This document shows positions 59,840 to 64,000 of a stretch of 64,000 nucleotides of DNA, piece by piece (position 1 is the stretch's first letter; every line of letters starts with the position of its first letter). This DNA comes from Platycnemis pennipes (taxonomy: Eukaryota; Arthropoda; Insecta; Odonata; Platycnemididae), in NCBI GenBank assembly GCA_933228895.1, contig OW121853.1, positions 77,918,645-77,982,644 on the forward strand. Direction: 5' to 3'. The notes beneath the pieces were generated by a model. It saw only the letters and a program-made list of their open reading frames with translations, did no database searches and was not told where the DNA came from. Both the position numbers and the translations under genes were made by a program.

Positions 59840-60031
59840 TAGCTCGTAGGCTTCCGCGGATGTAGTGTTGACTGTTTGTTTTTCCGGGATTCATTCCGCG
59901 ATGTTTAAAAATTGCAAAAAACAATAATTCGCTGGTCCTCCTTCCAGCTTCATAATAATATTACCAGCGAAATATTGTTTTTTTGCAATTTTTAAACATC
60001 GCGGAATGAATCCCGGAAAAACAAACAGTCA
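59840..60031. mobile_element. Foldback insertion bounded by 13-bp duplications
   Basis: A 192-bp segment is flanked by exact copies of ataatggtgaaat (59827-59839 and 60032-60044; the shared base at the right edge is ambiguous by one). Inside, 59868-59935 and 59964-60032 are near-perfect reverse complements (about 68 bp, one small A-run difference and very few changes), from ttgactgtttgtttttccgg inwards to gctgg. The 28-nt middle is unrelated. About 28 bp at the left (tagctcgtaggcttccgcgg and onward) lie outside the hairpin. It has no reading frame. Confidence 0.9.
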
Positions 60032-60249
60032 ATAATGGTGAAATGTCTGACGTGGAGCGTAGAACTGAATGGCGCCACGGTTCAAAAAGCAGTCACATTA
60101 CCCATCGTTATAAATTAATTCTTTTTCCAACACAATAGTATGTCATTTTCGACCAAACGGGAGGCCAATTACTATATGTTTAACGAGGCAGCCAATTTTT
60201 TTACAGTAATGTACCCATGTAGTATAGTTGGAGAAGAGTTTTATTATTG

Positions 60250-60339
60250 AGCCGGGCGTTACCGAGCTGTTAACACGCTGGCATGGCGACTCAATGGCCG
60301 CGGGTTCGAATTCCACCTCGAGGATAAATGCTGTCTTAA
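60250..60339 (+). mobile_element. tRNA-like SINE head, interrupted
   Basis: ttaccgagctgttaacacgc and gcatggcgactcaatggccg lead to a good B-box, ggttcgaattcc (60304-60315), then acctcgaggataaatgctgt and ctta. The SINE body seems to stop at the TTAA where the following MITE begins and may resume at 60568 (gaagtaataaatatc). Confidence 0.6.
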
Positions 60340-60567
60340 GACCGTTTTACACGGTACATTTTTTGTACAATTTCTTGTACAAACGTTTTTATGACCAAAA
60401 TTGCACCGTGTAAAGCGGCATATTGTGTGAACGCTTGTGCGAATGTCTGAATGACTGAACGGAAAATAGAACCTGTTCTAATTTCATTCAGACAAACATA
60501 CAATTTCGTTCAGTTTCATACATTCGTTTGTATGTACAAAAAATTGCACCGTGTAAAACGGACTTAA
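60336..60567. mobile_element. TTAA-flanked MITE
   Basis: TTAA stands at both edges (60336-60339, 60564-60567). Inside are terminal inverted repeats of about 26-34 bp: gaccgttttacacggtacat at the left and the inverse of gtccgttttacacggtgcaa at the right, continuing through ttttttgtac. The 224-bp interior has no coding frame. TTAA duplications are the hallmark of piggyBac-type transposition, but the ends do not match the classical piggyBac start that I know, so the superfamily is an inference from the duplication only. Confidence 0.75.
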
Positions 60568-60574
60568 GAAGTAA

Positions 60575-61030
60575 TAAATATCTTAGGTTAGGCGGTGCGA
60601 TTTAACCGGCGGTTAAGATTTAACTTGGCGGTTGGAGTATCTAAAAACCCAAGTCTACCACTTCACTAGGAGGCACGGTCAAACATTTCAGCCGAGCGCC
60701 ACGTGAGCGCATCACTATTTCTTCCCCGTCACGGTCAAAAGCAGAGGAAAGGATGCGATAAAAACATTCGGGCAACGACATAAACCTGGGCCTCGCGTCT
60801 CATGCCACTCACGAAAACATTAACGCTCCGTGGAGTCGACGCCGCCGGCCGTTTGAGCGCAGTACAGGGAATCACACAAGCACATGCACCGTTCGCAAAG
60901 AGCATAGAATCGAGACGGCAGGCCCAGGAGACGCCTTGATACAAATCGTTTACCTCTCACCGGTTGCACCGAAAACCCAACCTGGCGCTTCCCCCCGCCG
61001 AACAGAGTGGAAAACAATGCGAAAATAAAC
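60575..61030. other. Gene-less, GC-balanced stretch
   Basis: 60660-61015 is less AT-biased with short minus frames (69 and 65 codons) and no domain. No repeat is recognised. It could be host single-copy sequence. Confidence 0.35.
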
Positions 61031-61036
61031 CTAATC

Positions 61037-61128
61037 TACATCTACACGATACCCTGCAAGCCACCGTGGGGGTGTGTGGCAGGGGGTGAAGATCACCAAG
61101 CATGCACTACCAACATGCAAACAAGCAA
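61037..61128 (-). mobile_element. tagatg-tailed SINE-like repeat, inverted copy
   Basis: Reading the minus strand: gcttgtttgcatgttggtag, tgcatgcttggtgatcttca, ccccctgccacacacccc, ggtggcttgcagggtatcgt and gtagatgtagat. It is the mirror of the copy at 61196-61286; the two are 68 bp apart and together form a large inverted repeat. Confidence 0.8.
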
Positions 61129-61195
61129 CTATAGAGTCTCATGCAACTAGATTGTTAGTATCTATAGTATTTAAGGGTAAACATTTTTCCATTTA

Positions 61196-61286
61196 GTAGC
61201 TTGTTTGCCTGCACATGCTTGGTGATCTTCACCCCATGCCACACACCCTTGCGGTGACTTGCAGGGTATCGCGTAGATGTAGATAT
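61196..61286 (+). mobile_element. tagatg-tailed SINE-like repeat
   Basis: agtagcttgtttgcctgcac, atgcttggtgatcttcaccc, catgccacacacccttgcgg and tgacttgcagggtatcgcgt, ending gtagatgtagat: the best-preserved copy of the family in the window, directly abutting the transposon end at 61287. Confidence 0.8.
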
Positions 61287-61335
61287 CTCGCGGCTATCAC
61301 GGCAGTCAAATTCTACGAGTAAACGCTGCTTGATA
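61287..61335. mobile_element. Solo terminal repeat of the 61.4-kb MITE family
   Basis: The 49 bp read, in reverse complement, aagcagcgtttactcgtaga, atttgactgccgtgatagcc. This matches the left end at 61417-61460 (aagcagcgtttacacgtagc, agttgactgctatgacagtc), so it is an inverted end of the same family, cut off on its left by the SINE. Confidence 0.7.
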
Positions 61336-61414
61336 GCGACCCATCGTAACTTATTCGATATTCCCTGCTATCGATCGATCGAAAATTTTGCCATGGTATA
61401 ATTCTCTATGGCAG

Positions 61415-61955
61415 TTAAGCAGCGTTTACACGTAGCAGTTGACTGCTATGACAGTCACGAGATGCGCGATATATTTAAATCGCTACTGCTATGATGCGTC
61501 TGCGCCAACTTCTATGCAGCTTAAAGCCGCTATTTAGGCGTTGTCATAACAAATAAAAAGCGTTTTATTTCAATAGTGATTGATGCTTAAATTTTCATGG
61601 AATTCTTCAAACAATAAATTCCAATGACGATTATCTTTTGTCCCAATTCTTTAAAGATTAGGATCGTCCCTTCGGGGGAGGATATCCTTGTTATTATATC
61701 CACATTCCCGGTATCAGACGTCATGTATTGCTTTCCGTTGGCGATTGTTGCGATTGTGTTGGAAACATTTACGCTGGAAAGTAGACGGACTTCAACTTTG
61801 CTAATAGCTCGAACTAGGATCGATAGTGTTCGATATATGTCCAGTATCGACCTGAACTCGCATCGTAGTTGCTATTTACACATGCGAGTGGAGCGTAATA
61901 GTTGTAAACAGTTGACTGTCATAGCAGTCAACTGCTAAGTGTAAACGCACCTTTA
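61415..61955. mobile_element. Long-TIR MITE
   Basis: The left end (from ttaagcagcgtttacacg, then tagcagttgactgctatgac) and right end (gttgactgtcatagcagtca, actgctaagtgtaaacgcac) are reverse complements over about 36 bp. The 541-bp element contains only a 104-codon frame without a known domain, so it is non-autonomous. Target duplication is unclear (tta/ta-like edges). Superfamily is left open. Confidence 0.75.
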
Positions 61956-61959
61956 TCAT

Positions 61960-62700
61960 GGACTCGAATACTGCGCCAAACCATCTCCCTATCAAAAAAG
62001 ACCCCGGGCATCAGCAGCCAGACCTTCGACGCCCACACACACACGGACACACACCCAGACATTCGCAGACGGGGTATACCTTCCCTCCCACCGTCCGACA
62101 GGGGGCACTACCCGCCACCCATCTCAGATTAATCCCCTTGTTTCTCTCCCGGGGCAAGATGATGCACGGCTGAGCGCATGGAAGCCCCAGACGAACACGT
62201 GTGCGGCCGATTCGGCCCGAGCGAAGGGTGACGACCGACAGGGGTTTATGAGGGAGAGAGAGCGTGAGGCGGGGAAGGATGGGGTAGCAGGGGTACGGAC
62301 CCTAGCGAAAGGGGAAGGGGGAAAGGGTCTCCCCAGCCGGGTCGAGGCAAGAGGCTTAGGGAGGGAGGGAATAACCCGGGGAGCAGGCATTACCTGATGA
62401 AGAATCACGGGCACAACGCTGGGGCAAGCGAATTTGCCTCGAGCCGCATTATTCGTGGTCCCATCACCCTCGCCTCCCCCGACCAAAAAGCACGTAATTG
62501 TTTCCTCGTCTCGGTGGGCAACGGAAGAGCCTCGGCGGACTCGGTAATAGCATTATTCCAAGCGCGTAAAATGCACGCTGCACGCTTATAAAATAGCGCA
62601 AAGCCTCTCCGGCACAGACGCTGCGGCTGGACCAGTGTCGCGTCGCCACGCAGATAGCGGACCCGTGGATTATTTCGATTATTAAATACTGGTTGGCGCC
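61960..62700. other. GC-rich gene-less stretch
   Basis: It holds a short CA microsatellite (62035-62060), a purine block (62210-62390) and CpG-rich sequence to 62660. Overlapping frames occur on both strands (up to 120 codons on the minus), none with a domain. A promoter or 5' UTR is possible but unsupported. Confidence 0.35.
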
Positions 62701-64000
62701 TAGCACAAGACGTGTAATAAACTTAGTAATGCTTAGTACATTTAGTAACTTATGAAACAGGACTCCATGATTAACCTCAAATTTATTACGTCTGGCGCAA
62801 AAAATTTAAGCATGAACGGTGAGGATAAGAAAGCATTCACGAAGAGAAAGTAATATGGTAGAAAATAGCTTAAATGAGGTGGAACGTGAGCATTTTCGTA
62901 TGATTGCAGGCATAAATGGAGACCAATAAATTAATAGTTAATCGGAGGGGTTCAAAATTTCAATTTTTTTGAGTGTAATTAGGAACAGTAATTGATTGGA
63001 CAGAAGTTATCTACCAGGAGAAAAAATACGATTGGTATGGTATATTTTCACTTTTTTTGCATGCCTGTATTATACTGAATGTAAATTTGATTTTGTTTTC
63101 ATATTTGTGAAAATATGTCAAATATTTATATACATGGTCCCTGCCGCCAATAGTCATGGCTTTTTATATAGAAGATATAAAAAACGCGTACTCCGCTACA
63201 TTATGCCACAGTAGGGGAAAACTTTTCCCTTGTCAGCAAATAAAATCACGACATTCACCAGAAGTCTTCATAAGAATCGAGGACAATGACCGGCAATTCA
63301 TGGTGGGAGTTGTAACAGTGTTCGCTTAAAAAAATAAAGGAAACATGCCCTATAAATTGATCATTGCAAAAAAATACTCGCCCAACACGGTGTAAGCGAC
63401 GACTACGACGGATGCGGGGCCATTAAATAAAAAGTCAAGAGAGCAGGAGAACACGCGAAAGAGACGCAAGGGGAAGTTAATAAAAAATTGACATAGACAG
63501 GGATATTTCCTTGCAAGCGAAGTACAGGCGAAAAGGATGTTATTTTTCTCACAGAGCACCACAAGACTAGAAGATTTAAGCAAAGTTAGTTTTCTTCTCC
63601 TAAGGCAGCCCTGGGAATCTGACCCACTGCTACATGAATAAATGATAGTAGTCTCAATCGTTTTCCTTTTTCCTACCATCTATATCACTTCTTCGTTCAT
63701 CTTTCTTTCCACCCAACTTACTTGAGGTAATTAGGAGAAGACAGAAGACCTCAGTGGAGAAAGTAAAAAAGGTTTGTGTGTGTTTCGAGATAAGGATAAG
63801 AATGTTGGAAATTTTATCAGCACTTAATACACTAAGACTTCTTTTTGTCTTACTTATCGAGATCGGGGATATTCATTTATTATTCAGTTTTAAACGTCTT
63901 TTTTAAGTCTTCTACTTAGAAAATACAGCGCGTTTGATTTTAAAGGGCTATAAATTGGACAGAGGGAGAAGGAGAACGGGTAGTTTGGATAAATGAATGG
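62701..64000. other. AT-rich gene-less end of window
   Basis: No gene or bounded repeat is recognised. A 109-codon minus frame (63350-63679) shows no domain. ttttttgcatgcctgtatta at 63055-63074 resembles the first part of the tagatg-tailed repeat. Confidence 0.4.

Overview
The window is non-prokaryotic DNA. It has no tightly packed long reading frames, no ribosome-binding-site or operon structure, an AT-leaning base composition, and a dense load of decayed eukaryotic transposons: non-LTR retrotransposon remnants with reverse-transcriptase sequence, tRNA-derived SINEs, MITE-like inverted-repeat elements, microsatellites and a satellite-like tandem array. The LINE C-terminal family (motifs of the SVALY..ETW / ETWCWRRM / IEGKVNG type) and the pogo-like termini fit an arthropod, most likely an insect with a medium-to-large genome. 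I cannot name the order or species from this sequence alone.

I find no host protein-coding exon that I can support. The open frames of 60-179 codons are what AT-biased or purine-rich DNA gives by chance, or lie inside transposon relics. The window is best read as intergenic sequence or the inside of a long intron.

Layout. 1-9 kb: mostly unannotatable DNA with a LINE 3' tail at 2.7 kb and a perfect 16-bp hairpin at 6.4 kb. 9-15 kb: a minus-strand LINE C-terminal relic (9.2-9.7 kb), a 51-bp tandem duplication, an inverted repeat at 12 kb and a LINE tail at 13.3 kb. 15-19 kb: two SINE pieces, a MITE copy, a compound pogo-like element holding a foldback with ~220-bp arms, then a decayed LINE reverse transcriptase. 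22-30 kb: SINE heads and two more LINE C-terminal relics. 29-44 kb: four copies of one tRNA-headed SINE family, all on the minus strand, plus purine-rich tracts and palindromes. 45-54 kb: a further LINE relic, a second and fuller MITE copy (47.8-48.3 kb), a GATA microsatellite and a seven-unit 80-bp tandem array (53.66-54.22 kb). 55-62 kb: the richest part, with a tRNA-headed SINE bounded by 13-bp duplications, a reverse-transcriptase relic, a foldback insertion also bounded by 13-bp duplications, a TTAA-flanked MITE apparently inside a SINE, an inverted SINE pair, and another long-TIR MITE next to a solo end of its own kind. 62-64 kb: a GC-rich patch, then AT-rich sequence.

Nothing here forms a working gene system. 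The interest lies in the number of short inverted-repeat elements, several nested in each other, whose boundaries can be read directly from target-site duplications.
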